64,000 nucleotides of DNA from Corynebacterium argentoratense DSM 44202. GTDB lineage: Bacteria; Actinomycetota; Actinomycetes; Mycobacteriales; Mycobacteriaceae. The notes under the pieces are model-generated. The model did no database searches. It saw nothing but the letters and a program-made list of their open reading frames with translations, and was not told where the DNA came from. Of this stretch, positions 1 through 9,282 are shown in pieces (the stretch's first letter is position 1; the number at the start of each line of letters is the position of its first letter). Location of the stretch: positions 884,583-948,582 of the forward strand of contig NC_022198.1 in NCBI RefSeq assembly GCF_000590555.1, written 5' to 3'. Made by a program: the position numbers and the translations under genes.

Positions 1-690
<690 letters not shown>

Positions 691-812
691 AACACCCATC
701 CGTTGATGATGGGGGGTTGCTTACAACGGTGTTTAGCTCGAATGTATTGAATGTTTGCGTCCACTATGCAGTGTCTGAAACAGCACACCTAGCATCGCCT
801 TGTGGGGTGTTG

Positions 813-934
813 GTTGTGTCGGTGGTTGATGGCGGTGAGGATACGCCCGGTCCCTTTCCGAACCCGGAAGCTAAGCTCACCTGCGCCGATGGTACTGCAC
901 ACGGGAGTGTGTGGGAGAGTAGGTCGCCGCCGGC
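813..934 (+). rRNA. rrf: 5S ribosomal RNA
   Basis: Typical actinobacterial 5S sequence beginning near GTTGTGTCGGTGG and containing the conserved CCGAACCCGGAAGCTAAG and GTGGGAGAGTAGGTCGCCGCC. It lies about 120 bp after the 23S gene, so the visible order is 23S-5S. No tRNA is seen in the spacer. The end points are approximate by a few bases. Confidence 0.95.
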
Positions 935-974
935 CTAAAACAAAAAACAATAATTATATACAGTCTTGATTGTT

Positions 975-1020
975 GGGAAGGCGTCACTTGTTTGTTCGGT
1001 GGCGTCTTCCCTTCTTTTTA
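975..1020 (+). terminator. rRNA operon terminator
   Basis: A strong stem pairs GGGAAGGCGTCAC (975-987) with GTGGCGTCTTCCC (999-1011) and is followed by TTCTTTTTA. This is a classic intrinsic terminator placed right after the 5S gene. The rest of 936-1153 shows no gene. Confidence 0.9.
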
Positions 1021-1153
1021 TGTGTGGCCATTACATGGGGTATTTCTCCGGTGGTGTTGGCTGGTTGGATTAGCGGTGTGTGGGGTTGGCGGGTAGCATT
1101 GGGGGGTTAGTTGACGGGTTGTTGCCGTTGTGGATTAGTTGGAAGGTGTGGGT

Positions 1154-2140
1154 ATGGGCGAGGGCTTTGGTTCTGATCGTGGTCGGGGTCGTGGGGATTC
1201 TGGTCGTGGTGGGCGTCCTTGGGAGGGGCGTGGTGATCGTCGTGATCGTGCGTGGGGTGAGCGTGAGGATCGTCGTGGTGATGGGGCTGCGGGGCGTCGT
1301 GATGATAGGCGTGGTGGGCGTCGTGATGATGCTCGTGACGCTGGTCGTGGTGGGCGTTTTGACCGTCGTGGGGGTGGGCGACGTCAGCATGCGCAGCGTG
1401 GGGGTGCGGACCGTCCCGAGCGTCGTACTGGTCCGCAGCGGAGTGGGTTCCGTGAGGAGCGGATTATGAAGCGGCAGAATGATCCTGATATCCCGGGTGA
1501 TATTTCGGCTAAGGATTTGGATCCGAGTGTGTTGCAGGATCTTCGTAGTTTGTCGAAGGATAATGCGGATACTGTTGCTCGTCATATGGTGATGGCTGCT
1601 ATTTGGATGGAGGATGATCCTCAGTTGGCGTTGCGGCATGCGCGGGCGGCTAAGGATCGTGCGGGGCGTGTGTCTGTGGTTCGTGAGACCGCGGGTATCG
1701 CTGCGTATCATGCGGGTGAGTGGAAGGAGGCTTTGACTGAGCTTCGTGCCGCGCGTCGTATTAGTGGTGGTCCTGGGATGTTGGCTGTGATGGCTGATTG
1801 TGAGCGGGGGTTGGGGCATCCCGAGAAGGCTTTGGAGCTTGGGCGTACTGAGGATCTTAGTGGTTTGGATGATGATTCTCGGGTGGAGTTGGCTATTGTT
1901 TTGGCTGGTGCGCGTGCTGATATGGGGGATTTTGATTCGGCGGTCGTTGAGCTGAAGAGTGTTGGTTTGGAGGATACTCGTAGCGATATTACGTCTATGC
2001 GTTTGTTTTATGCGTTTGCTGATTGTTTGGTGCAGGCTGGTCGTGGGGATGAGGCTCGCGAGTGGTTTTTGCGTTCTGCGGAGTTAGATACTGAGGGTGT
2101 GTTGGATGCGCGTGAGCGTGCTGCGGATTTAGAGTCTTAG
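1154..2140 (+). CDS. TPR-like protein with Arg/Gly-rich N-terminus
   Basis: Homologue by position and sequence type of the conserved mycobacterial protein next to the HAD phosphatase and tlyA (the Rv1691 position). About the first 100 residues are almost entirely Arg, Gly and Asp, with repeats such as GRGGR and RRDDRRGG, a disordered and highly basic segment. The following ~220 residues are helical and TPR-like (for example LALRHARAAKDRAG, AAYHAGEWKEALTEL, CLVQAGRGDEAREWFLRS). ATG 1154 is chosen because GGAAGG lies at 1141-1146; TTG 1139 is possible. No enzyme motif is visible. The basic tail suggests RNA or ribosome contact, but that is inference. Codon use is unusually G/T-rich. Confidence 0.8.
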   Translation: MGEGFGSDRGRGRGDSGRGGRPWEGRGDRRDRAWGEREDRRGDGAAGRRDDRRGGRRDDARDAGRGGRFDRRGGGRRQHAQRGGADRPERRTGPQRSGFREERIMKRQNDPDIPGDISAKDLDPSVLQDLRSLSKDNADTVARHMVMAAIWMEDDPQLALRHARAAKDRAGRVSVVRETAGIAAYHAGEWKEALTELRAARRISGGPGMLAVMADCERGLGHPEKALELGRTEDLSGLDDDSRVELAIVLAGARADMGDFDSAVVELKSVGLEDTRSDITSMRLFYAFADCLVQAGRGDEAREWFLRSAELDTEGVLDARERAADLES

Positions 2141-2172
2141 TTTTTCGGCTGAGTTGAAGGGTTTGTGTTTGT

Positions 2173-3243
2173 ATGAGTGCTGCTGCTCTTTCGGATGCTC
2201 ATGATGCGTTGTTGTTGGATTTGGATGGCACGGTGTGGGAGGGGGGTCGTGCTATTCTGGGTGCAGTTGAGGCGATTGTGGGTTCGGGGGTTGCGGCGCT
2301 GTATGTGACGAATAATGCTTCTCGTGCTCCGGGGGTGGTGGCGGAGATGTTGCGTGGGATTGGATTGGGGGCTGATTCACGCGACGTCATTACGTCTGCT
2401 GAGGCTGCTGTGGAGTTGGTGGCGTCTCGAATTCCTGCTGGTTCGCGGGTGCTTGTTTTGGGTTCTGATTCTTTTAAGGATATTGCTCGTTCTGCGGGTT
2501 TTGATGTGGTGGATTCGGCGGATGCTGAGCCTGCTGCTGTGTTGCACGGGCATAATCCGGCGACGGGTTGGGCTGAGTTGTCTGAGGCTGCTTTGGCTAT
2601 TCGGGCTGGTGCTGTGTATGTGGCGTCTAATGTGGATTCGACGTTGCCGATGGAGCGCGGTTTGATGGTGGGGAATGGTTCGATGGTTGCGGCGGTGACG
2701 CATGCGACGGGGGTTGTTCCGGATAGTGCGGGTAAGCCTGCTGCGGCGATGTTTCATAGTGGTGTGCGGCGGGTGGGGGCTTCGGCACCGTTGGCGGTGG
2801 GGGATCGTTTGGATACGGATATTGCGGGTGCGGTGGCTGCTGGTATTCCGTCGTTGCATGTGTTGACGGGGGTGAGTGGTTTTTATGATTTGTGTGCTGC
2901 TTCTGCGGAGCAGCGGCCGGTGTATGTTGGTGCGGATATGAGTGCGCTTGGGTGTTCTGCGGGTGTGTTGTCGGTGGGGCAGCAGGGTGGTTTTTCTGCT
3001 GCTGTGGTTGCGCAGGATGCTTCGGGGCATCGGGTTGTTGAGTTGTCTTTTGATGCTGACGCCGCGGGAGTGTGGGCTGCGTCGGTTCCTGAGGCTCAGG
3101 TTGGTTCTGCTGTGAATGTTTCGCCGCAGTTGTGTGCGCTGCGTACGGTGTTGGCGGTGTTGTGGGAGAGTTCTGCTGCTACGAGTGTGGAAGTTCGCCC
3201 GGCTGATGATGCCAGTGCGCGTGCGTTGGAGGCATGGTGGTAG
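2173..3243 (+). CDS. HAD-superfamily phosphatase (Rv1692-like)
   Basis: HAD phosphatase of the NagD type. Motif I LLDLDGTVWEG is near residues 14-24, a conserved Lys sits in SAGKPA, and motif IV GDRLDTDIAGA is near residue 212. The length of 356 residues, with an extra C-terminal domain of about 100 residues, matches the mycobacterial family at this locus, whose M. tuberculosis member is described as a glycerol-3-phosphate phosphatase. The substrate here is therefore inferred. It lies 32 bp after the TPR gene and overlaps the next small gene, so it is probably co-transcribed. One TGACGYCGCG copy lies on each strand inside it (2380 and 3057). Confidence 0.9.
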   Translation: MSAAALSDAHDALLLDLDGTVWEGGRAILGAVEAIVGSGVAALYVTNNASRAPGVVAEMLRGIGLGADSRDVITSAEAAVELVASRIPAGSRVLVLGSDSFKDIARSAGFDVVDSADAEPAAVLHGHNPATGWAELSEAALAIRAGAVYVASNVDSTLPMERGLMVGNGSMVAAVTHATGVVPDSAGKPAAAMFHSGVRRVGASAPLAVGDRLDTDIAGAVAAGIPSLHVLTGVSGFYDLCAASAEQRPVYVGADMSALGCSAGVLSVGQQGGFSAAVVAQDASGHRVVELSFDADAAGVWAASVPEAQVGSAVNVSPQLCALRTVLAVLWESSAATSVEVRPADDASARALEAWW

Positions 3244-3395
3244 TTCCGCTTCCGCGGGATCCGCGGGCTGCGTTGGTTGACCCGGTGGTGGTGCGTGAGC
3301 AGTTTGATGCTTGCGTTGAGGCTGGCGACCTAGATCAGGCGCATGCTGTGTTGAGTGCGGCTTTGCAGGGGGAGCGTTATGATGCGCAGGGTTGA
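3234..3395 (+). CDS. Small conserved protein between HAD phosphatase and tlyA
   Basis: A 53-residue frame starts at ATG 3234, inside the last codons of the phosphatase gene, and ends at 3395, inside the first codons of tlyA. Its sequence is acidic and helical (REQFDACVEAGDLDQAHAVL, SAALQGERYDAQG). A small protein occupies the same place in mycobacteria (the Rv1693 position). Overlap at both ends is typical of translational coupling. The function is unknown. Confidence 0.7.
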   Translation: MVVVPLPRDPRAALVDPVVVREQFDACVEAGDLDQAHAVLSAALQGERYDAQG

Positions 3396-4191
3396 TGTTG
3401 TGTTGGTGGAACGTGGGTTGTGTCGTTCGCGTGAGGCTGCGCGTAGTGCGGTTCTTGAGGGGCGTGTGCGTGTTGATGGTTTGGTGGTGCGTAAGCCTTC
3501 TGTGAAGGTGTTGTCGGGCGCTGACGTTTGTGTTGAGGGGCAGGAGGATGTGTGGGCGTCTCGGGGGGCGTTCAAGTTGTTGTCGGCTTTCGAGGTTTTT
3601 GAGCCTCAGGGTTTGAGTGTGCGTGGCCGTAGGGTGTTGGATGCTGGTGCGTCGACGGGGGGTTTTACAGATGTCGTGTTGTCTAAGGGCGCGCGTGAGG
3701 TGGTTGCTGTTGATGTTGGGCATGACCAGTTGATTCCTCGATTGGTGGGGGATCCTCGGGTGCTTAATTTGGAGGGCACTAATTTGCGGGGTATTACCCC
3801 GGAGCTGTGCGGTGGGGTGTGTGATGCGATGGTGGGGGATGTGTCGTTTATCAGTTTGCGTTTGGTGCTGCCTGCGATTGCTGAGTGTTTGGAGGTGGGG
3901 GCTGATGCGTTGCCGATGGTGAAGCCTCAGTTCGAGGTGGGCAAGGATCGCGTTGGGGCGGGTGGGGTTGTTCGTGATCCTGCGTTGCGGCATGAGGCGG
4001 TGATGGATGTGGTGCGTTGCGCTGTGTCTTTGGGTTTTGAGTGTCGTGGTGTTGTCGCGTCGGCTGTTCCTGGGCCTAGCGGGAATGTTGAGTTTTTCCT
4101 GTGGTTGCGCAAGGTCTCTGGTAGTGTGCAGGTCGATGTGGCGCAGATTGAGCGCCAGGTCGCGACTGCGATTGAGGAAGGCCCGCAATAG
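3379..4191 (+). CDS. tlyA: TlyA-family rRNA 2'-O-methyltransferase
   Basis: TlyA methylates ribose 2'-OH positions in 16S and 23S rRNA (C1409 and C1920 in mycobacteria). An N-terminal S4 RNA-binding domain (RVDVVLVERGLCRSREAAR) is followed by a linker that keeps the W of the RXWV motif (EDVWASRG) and by an FtsJ-type methyltransferase with the SAM motif LDAGASTGGFTD and LVKPQFEVG (here MVKPQFEVG). The length matches the family. Two adjacent ATGs, 3379 and 3382, follow the GGGGGAG ribosome site at 3368-3374, and either could be used. It overlaps the small upstream gene and is followed after 1 bp by the NAD kinase gene. Confidence 0.92.
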   Translation: MMRRVDVVLVERGLCRSREAARSAVLEGRVRVDGLVVRKPSVKVLSGADVCVEGQEDVWASRGAFKLLSAFEVFEPQGLSVRGRRVLDAGASTGGFTDVVLSKGAREVVAVDVGHDQLIPRLVGDPRVLNLEGTNLRGITPELCGGVCDAMVGDVSFISLRLVLPAIAECLEVGADALPMVKPQFEVGKDRVGAGGVVRDPALRHEAVMDVVRCAVSLGFECRGVVASAVPGPSGNVEFFLWLRKVSGSVQVDVAQIERQVATAIEEGPQ

Positions 4192-4192
4192 G

Positions 4193-5110
4193 ATGAGTGT
4201 TGGACAAGCTGAGCGTGCTGTGTTGCTGGTTGCGCACACTGGGCGCCGCGCGAATTTAGAGTCTGCGGGCAAGGCTGCTGTTCTTCTTGACGCCGCGGGG
4301 ATTGCGGTTCGAGTGTTGGATTCTGGGCATCCGGGGGTGTTGGAGCAGGATCCAGTGTTGTCGCGTTTTCAGCGGGTCGAGCATGAACCTAGTGCTACTG
4401 ATGGGGTCGAGTTGGTGTTGGTGTTGGGGGGTGACGGTACTTTTTTGAGGGGCGCTGATCTTGCGCATCAGGCGGATTTGCCTGTTCTTGGAATCAACTT
4501 GGGTCATGTTGGTTTTTTGGCGGAGTGGGAAAGCGACAGCCTTGATGAGGCAATTTTGCGGGTGATTGCTGGTGATTACGATATTGAGGATCGTATGACC
4601 CTTGATGTTGTGGTCAGGGACGAGAATCGTCGTGTGTTGTCGACTGGGTGGGCGTTGAACGAGGTGTCGGTGGAAAACACGAATCGTCGTGGTGTGTTGG
4701 ATGCGATTTTGGAGGTGGATGCCCGCCCTGTGAGCTCGTTTGGTTGCGATGGTGTGTTGGTGTCTACGCCTACAGGCTCTACCGCTTACGCTTTTTCTGC
4801 TGGTGGTCCTGTGGTGTGGCCTGAGCTTGATGCCATGGTGGTTGTCCCGAATAACGCGCATGCTTTGTTTGCTAAGCCGCTGATCGTGAGCCCCCACAGT
4901 CAGGTGGCTGTTGAGTCTTTGTCTGATGCGAGTGCGGCGATTGCGATTATGGATGGTTTCCGCACGGCGGATATGCCACCTGGTTCTCGCATCGAGGTGT
5001 GCCGTGGGAAGCGCCCCGTGCGGTGGGTTCGTTTGGACCATACACCGTTTACTGACCGTCTGGTGACTAAGTTCCGGTTGCCTGTGACAGGTTGGCGCGG
5101 TCCAGAATAA
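4193..5110 (+). CDS. nadK: NAD kinase
   Basis: Phosphorylates NAD to NADP with ATP or polyphosphate in the cytosol. The family signature LVLGGDGTFLRGA is near residue 80, followed by GINLGHVGFLAEWE and the substrate-binding STPTGSTAYAFSAGGPVV near residue 185. At 305 residues it is a normal actinobacterial length. ATG 4193 starts 1 bp after tlyA ends, and the order tlyA-nadK-recN is conserved in mycobacteria and corynebacteria. A TGACGCCGCG copy lies at 4287. Confidence 0.95.
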   Translation: MSVGQAERAVLLVAHTGRRANLESAGKAAVLLDAAGIAVRVLDSGHPGVLEQDPVLSRFQRVEHEPSATDGVELVLVLGGDGTFLRGADLAHQADLPVLGINLGHVGFLAEWESDSLDEAILRVIAGDYDIEDRMTLDVVVRDENRRVLSTGWALNEVSVENTNRRGVLDAILEVDARPVSSFGCDGVLVSTPTGSTAYAFSAGGPVVWPELDAMVVVPNNAHALFAKPLIVSPHSQVAVESLSDASAAIAIMDGFRTADMPPGSRIEVCRGKRPVRWVRLDHTPFTDRLVTKFRLPVTGWRGPE

Positions 5111-5133
5111 GACGCATGGGTACAATCGTGCCC

Positions 5134-6846
5134 ATGCTCACTGAAATCACCATTGATAATCTTGGCGTGATCTCGCATGCGACTGCCGAGTTTTCGTCGG
5201 GCTTAAGTGTTGTCACTGGTGAGACCGGTGCTGGTAAGACAATGGTGGTCTCCAGTTTGCGTTTGTTGTGCGGCAGTCGAGCGGATGCTTCGAGGGTGCG
5301 TAGCGGGGCGGATCGTGCGGTTGTTGAGGGGAGGTTTTCGACCTCGGGGTTGGGCGACGCTGCGCGCGGCCGGGCAGAGGCTGTGGTTGAGGGGGCCGGT
5401 GGCGTTGCGGATGACAATGGGGAGTTTATTGCTCTTCGGACGGTGACCTCTGCGGGGCGTTCAAAGGCCCATTTGGGCGGACGGAGTGTTCCTGCGGCTG
5501 CGTTGAAGGAATTTTCGGAGCAGCTGATCACCGTCCATGGCCAGAATGACCAGTTGCGGCTGCTTGCTGCGGACCAGCAGCGCGCTGCGGTAGATGCACA
5601 GGTGGGGGATGTTTTCAACCGCTATGAGGCGGCGTGGTCGGAATACCGTCGTTTGGCGAAAGATCTTCAGGAACGGACGTTGAAGCGGCGGGAATTAGCG
5701 CAGGAGATCGATCGTTTGCGTTTCGCGATTGATGAAATTGACGCTGTGGCGCCGGCGTCTGGGGAAGACGCGGAACTGGTGGAGCTTATTCGCAGGCTTC
5801 AGGACGTCGATACGGTGCGTGAGCAGGCCGTGACTGCTCTGCATGCCATTGATGGCGCAGACGGTGGCGGGTTTGATGATTCTTCTCCGGCGTCTGATTT
5901 ATTGGGCCAGGCAGCTGCGGCGTTGGCTGGTGATGACCCTGAGCTCGCGCAATTGTCGGAGCAACTGTCGGATATTACTTCGCAGTTGGGTGATATCAGC
6001 GTGGCCTTGGGGAGTTTTTTGTCGGGCTTGCCGAGTGACCCATCCGAACTGGATCGATTATTGCAGCGTCAGGGCGAGATTAAGTCTTTGACGCGTAAGT
6101 ACGCCCCGGATTGCGAAGGCGTGGTGGCGTGGCGCGCAAAGGCTGCTCAACGGTTGGAAAAGATTGATGTGTCTAGTGATGCCTTGGACAAGCTGGAAAA
6201 GGAGGTCCAAAGCGCGCATAAAGAAGCGCTGGCCTTGGCTAAGCAGCTGAGCAAAGCCCGTCAGGGGGTCGCTGCGCGTTTGTCGAAGCAGGTGACTGCC
6301 GAGCTTGCGGGTTTGGCCATGGGCAAGTCTCGTTTCGAGGTTGCTGTGTCGACGGTGGAGCTTGGGCCCCATGGAATTGATGAGGTCGAGTTTCGTTTGG
6401 CGTCTATGCCGGGGGCTGAGGCGCGACCGCTTGCATCTTCGGCGTCGGGTGGTGAATTGTCACGAGTGATGCTGGCCCTGGAGCTTTTCCAAGGTGCGGA
6501 CACTCGAGGCGCAACTTTGGTTTTCGATGAGGTCGATGCAGGTGTAGGAGGTGTCGCTGCGGTGGAAATTGGCCGTAGGTTGGCGCAGCTGGCGAAAAAC
6601 AACCAGGTGATTGTGGTGACGCACTTGCCGCAGGTGGCGGCCTATGCGGATATGCATTTGCATGTGTCGAAGCATGTGGGGGATGACACTGTCACCTCGG
6701 GTGTGGAGGAGCTCTCCCGCGAACGGCGGATCGAGGAGCTATCTCGTATGCTTGCCGGCCTGGCGGATACCGAGACTGGGCGCGCGCACGCAGAGGAATT
6801 GTTGGACCGCGCGCAGCAGGAGTGCGCGGAAATGCGGGCGGGTTAG
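5134..6846 (+). CDS. recN: DNA repair protein RecN
   Basis: SMC-like ATPase of recombinational double-strand-break repair. Walker A VTGETGAGKT is near residue 30, the ABC signature SSASGGELSRVMLALE near 450, and Walker B TLVFDEVDAGVGG near 480, with a helical coiled-coil middle. The protein from ATG 5134 (MLTEITIDNLG) matches the family N-terminus. A perfect -10 hexamer TACAAT (5121-5126) sits 7 nt before this ATG, so a leaderless transcript is likely even though nadK ends only 23 bp upstream. ATG 5116 is a weaker alternative. I found no SOS box beside it. Confidence 0.95.
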   Translation: MLTEITIDNLGVISHATAEFSSGLSVVTGETGAGKTMVVSSLRLLCGSRADASRVRSGADRAVVEGRFSTSGLGDAARGRAEAVVEGAGGVADDNGEFIALRTVTSAGRSKAHLGGRSVPAAALKEFSEQLITVHGQNDQLRLLAADQQRAAVDAQVGDVFNRYEAAWSEYRRLAKDLQERTLKRRELAQEIDRLRFAIDEIDAVAPASGEDAELVELIRRLQDVDTVREQAVTALHAIDGADGGGFDDSSPASDLLGQAAAALAGDDPELAQLSEQLSDITSQLGDISVALGSFLSGLPSDPSELDRLLQRQGEIKSLTRKYAPDCEGVVAWRAKAAQRLEKIDVSSDALDKLEKEVQSAHKEALALAKQLSKARQGVAARLSKQVTAELAGLAMGKSRFEVAVSTVELGPHGIDEVEFRLASMPGAEARPLASSASGGELSRVMLALELFQGADTRGATLVFDEVDAGVGGVAAVEIGRRLAQLAKNNQVIVVTHLPQVAAYADMHLHVSKHVGDDTVTSGVEELSRERRIEELSRMLAGLADTETGRAHAEELLDRAQQECAEMRAG

Positions 6847-6893
6847 GGCGCGCCTCCGCCGTTTGTTGGATGGGGCGGACCACAATTGCGTAC

Positions 6894-8093
6894 ATGAGTC
6901 TGTTTTCCCGCAACTCCGATTTGCCGGGCCTCCATGCCACTGCCCGTGAATGCAGCCCCCACGCTAAGGGTTTGAAAAAGCTAAGCGAGGGTGAGATCGC
7001 GGTAGTCAACGCCCCGGATATCAGTCGAGCTTTCGCCGAGACCCTGGTCGCTGCACGTCCTGCGGCGGTGGTGAACACGGCGTCATTTAGCAGTGGGCGC
7101 GTGCCTAATGTGGGGCCGCAACTGTTGCTGGATGCTGGAATTACTCTTGTTGACGCCGCGGGAAGCGAGCTGTGGTCGCAGTTCAAGGATGGCAAAAAGG
7201 CTCGCTTAACCGACGACGGCCAATTGTTCTACGGCGAGAAGCTCATCGCCGGCGGCACCGTGTTGACTGTTGCTGATGCTGTGGCGAGTTTCGACGATGC
7301 CCAGCAGTCGCTGATCGACCACATGGAAGCCTTCTTTGGTAATACCATCCAGTTCATTCATTCTGAATCGCCGCTGTTGATCGATGGCCTGGGTATTCCG
7401 GACACGACGGTGGATATTGATGGCAAGAAAGTCATCATTGTGAGCCCGGGGGCCGGCCATGAGGAGGAGCTCAAGGGGCTCAAGTACTTCATCCGCGAGT
7501 ATGAGCCGGTGATCATCGCGGTAGATTCGGCGGCAGACACGGTGGTGGAGCACGGTGTGACCCCTGATCTGATCGTGGGTAATCCTTCGGGTATCGGCTC
7601 CGAGGCGTTGCGTAGCGGTGCGCGGGTGGTGTTGCCCGCAGCCCCTGACGGGCACGCTGAGGGCTTGGAACGCATCCAGGACCTTGGTATTGGTGCGGTA
7701 ACGTTCCCGGCCGCTAGTGATTCCGCAACTGACCTGGCTCTGCTTCTGGCGCAGTACCATGGGGCCGACATGATTGTTAGCTGCGGTGCCCCGGTGGATT
7801 TGGATGCCATGTTGCGCGGCGACCTGGAGGCGACCCCTTCAGCGTTGTTGTCCCGGATGAAGGTGGGCGGCAAGTTGGTCGATGCTCGCACCGTGGCCCA
7901 TTTGTATTCGGTGCGTACGCCGGCGACTGTCAGCTGGTTGTGGGCGGCATTGGGGATCATTGTTGCTCTGGCGGTGATAATCCTTATTGCTGGTACAGCG
8001 GGTGACGGTAGTTTCGTTGATAATTTGATTGATACGTGGAATAACGTGGCCCTGTCTGTACAGGGTTGGTTCCGCAGTATGTTTGGCAAGTAG
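6894..8093 (+). CDS. steA: Cell-separation membrane protein SteA
   Basis: Homologue of Rv1697 and corynebacterial SteA, which works with SteB in the RipC-FtsEX cell-separation pathway and affects ethambutol sensitivity. The cytoplasmic part (residues ~1-340) resembles a thiamine-pyrophosphokinase-like fold (IIVSPGAGHEEELKG, PDLIVGNPSGIG). One transmembrane helix near residues 345-367 (SWLWAALGIIVALAVIILIA) is followed by a short tail. The start ATG 6894 lies 7 nt after CACAAT (6881-6886), a leaderless arrangement. It is followed directly by steB. TGACGCCGCG occurs at 7151. Confidence 0.9.
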   Translation: MSLFSRNSDLPGLHATARECSPHAKGLKKLSEGEIAVVNAPDISRAFAETLVAARPAAVVNTASFSSGRVPNVGPQLLLDAGITLVDAAGSELWSQFKDGKKARLTDDGQLFYGEKLIAGGTVLTVADAVASFDDAQQSLIDHMEAFFGNTIQFIHSESPLLIDGLGIPDTTVDIDGKKVIIVSPGAGHEEELKGLKYFIREYEPVIIAVDSAADTVVEHGVTPDLIVGNPSGIGSEALRSGARVVLPAAPDGHAEGLERIQDLGIGAVTFPAASDSATDLALLLAQYHGADMIVSCGAPVDLDAMLRGDLEATPSALLSRMKVGGKLVDARTVAHLYSVRTPATVSWLWAALGIIVALAVIILIAGTAGDGSFVDNLIDTWNNVALSVQGWFRSMFGK

Positions 8094-8108
8094 GAAGAGC
8101 TGTTGCAG

Positions 8109-9077
8109 ATGGCTAAAAAGTCAAGGACGTCGCGCTCGGGGCTTGTTGCTGCCGCGGCATGTGGTGTGGCGGTGGGTACCGCTTTCGGTACTTTCGTGCT
8201 CTCACCGAATTTGCCGGGCGGGGCTTTGCAGGAAAGTCACGACGCTGTGGTTGCGTTGGAGCAGTCCGAGCAGGAGGCCCGCATTGCCAAGGCTCAGGCC
8301 TCGACTGCGGATAGTTATATCGAGGCTTCCAGTACGAAGTTTGTGGCTGACGCACTGAAGGATATTCCGGTTGTCGTGATGACGACCGATGATGCGGATG
8401 CTGATGACGTCGCGTCGGTTGATACCTTGCTGCAGGCGTCTGGTGCGTCTGTGGTGGGACGTATTGGTTTGACGGAGAAGTTCTTCCAACAGGATTCTGC
8501 TGAAGCTTTGAAGTCCATTGTGGCCAATACGTTGCCGGCTGGGGCGCAGTTGAGCGTTGATAATCTCGACCCTGGTACGCACGCTGGTGAGGCACTTGGT
8601 GCAGCGTTGCTGACCGATGCTGAGGGCAAGCCCATGGCGGATGAGCAGGAGCGTGCGCTGCTTCTTAATGCATTGCAGCAGGCGGGCTTTATGAACATTG
8701 AGGGTGCCAAGGACGCTGCTCGTGTTGCGATCATTATCACCGGTGAGCAGCAGCATGAGGACAATTCTGATGTGATTTCTCCTTATGCTGAAACCAATTT
8801 GGGTCGCTTGGCCTTGGGGATGAACGAGCGCGGGTCTGGAGTGGTGTTGGCGGGGCGGATCAATACGGCTGCTGATGGTGGTGCTATTGATGTCGTCCGC
8901 ACTGCTCAGGAGCGTGATAGTGGATCGGCGCAGGGTGCAATCCGAGGTGTGTCCACTATTGACAGCGTCAATATGGTCTACGGGCAAATTGGTGTTATTT
9001 TGTCCGCCCGCGACCAGCTTCTTGGAAAGTTCGGCGCCTACGGTGCTGCTGAATCTGCAGAGGCCGCTGGCCCCTAA
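8109..9077 (+). CDS. steB: SteB/MctB-like envelope protein
   Basis: Homologue of Rv1698 (MctB) and corynebacterial SteB. An N-terminal membrane segment (SGLVAAAACGVAVGTAFGTF) anchors a ~290-residue domain expected outside the membrane, with a coiled segment right after it (ALEQSEQEARIAKAQA). Copper transport was proposed for the mycobacterial protein; partnership with SteA in cell separation is better supported in corynebacteria. ATG 8109 is chosen over TTG 8103 because GGAAGAG lies at 8093-8099. TGACGTCGCG occurs at 8405. Confidence 0.88.
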   Translation: MAKKSRTSRSGLVAAAACGVAVGTAFGTFVLSPNLPGGALQESHDAVVALEQSEQEARIAKAQASTADSYIEASSTKFVADALKDIPVVVMTTDDADADDVASVDTLLQASGASVVGRIGLTEKFFQQDSAEALKSIVANTLPAGAQLSVDNLDPGTHAGEALGAALLTDAEGKPMADEQERALLLNALQQAGFMNIEGAKDAARVAIIITGEQQHEDNSDVISPYAETNLGRLALGMNERGSGVVLAGRINTAADGGAIDVVRTAQERDSGSAQGAIRGVSTIDSVNMVYGQIGVILSARDQLLGKFGAYGAAESAEAAGP

Positions 9078-9160
9078 AACTTCCCGCTGTTGTGTTTGAA
9101 GGCTCGTCCCACGCTGCGGCGTTAGGTGGCGGGCCTTTGGCAGTGTTGGGCTGACGGTCC

Positions 9161-9271
9161 GTGGTTAATCAACGGGGCAAAAGGTCAACAAAATTCATTT
9201 TCGTCACAGGGGGAGTGGCATTCTCCCTCGGTAAAGGGCTCATTGCGGCTGCCGTTAAACAGCACGACTAG
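9161..9271 (+). pseudogene. pyrG: pyrG (CTP synthase) N-terminal remnant
   Basis: Reading 9161-9271 in frame from GTG gives VVNQRGKRSTKFIF followed by VTGGVAFSLGKGLIAAAV and stops at TAG 9269-9271. The segment TKFIFVTGGVAFSLGKG is clearly the nucleotide-binding N-terminus of CTP synthase (family form TKYIFVTGGVVSSLGKGLTA). In mycobacteria and C. glutamicum a full pyrG (about 550 codons) lies exactly here, between the steB/MctB gene and the NUDIX gene. Only about 36 codons remain, and the Val/Ser pair after GGV has become Ala/Phe. It cannot encode an enzyme. Its stop codon overlaps the -10 hexamer of the next gene. Confidence 0.82.
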
Positions 9272-9282
9272 TCTTGGAAACC

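Noticed and set aside
1070..1819. 249-codon minus-strand frame rich in Thr and Ile
   Set aside because: A compositional shadow of the Arg/Gly-rich coding segment on the plus strand.
2377..4272. 631-codon open frame on the minus strand opposite the HAD phosphatase and tlyA
   Set aside because: It mirrors strongly G/T-rich sense genes with recognised motifs; its Arg/His/Thr-rich translation has no domain and it lacks a ribosome site.
5090..5134. SOS/LexA box before recN
   Set aside because: I looked for an actinobacterial GAAC-N4-GTTC-type site and saw none; only the TACAAT -10 is supported.
4256..5618. Minus-strand frames opposite nadK and recN
   Set aside because: The sense frames carry full family motifs and the antisense products are low-complexity.
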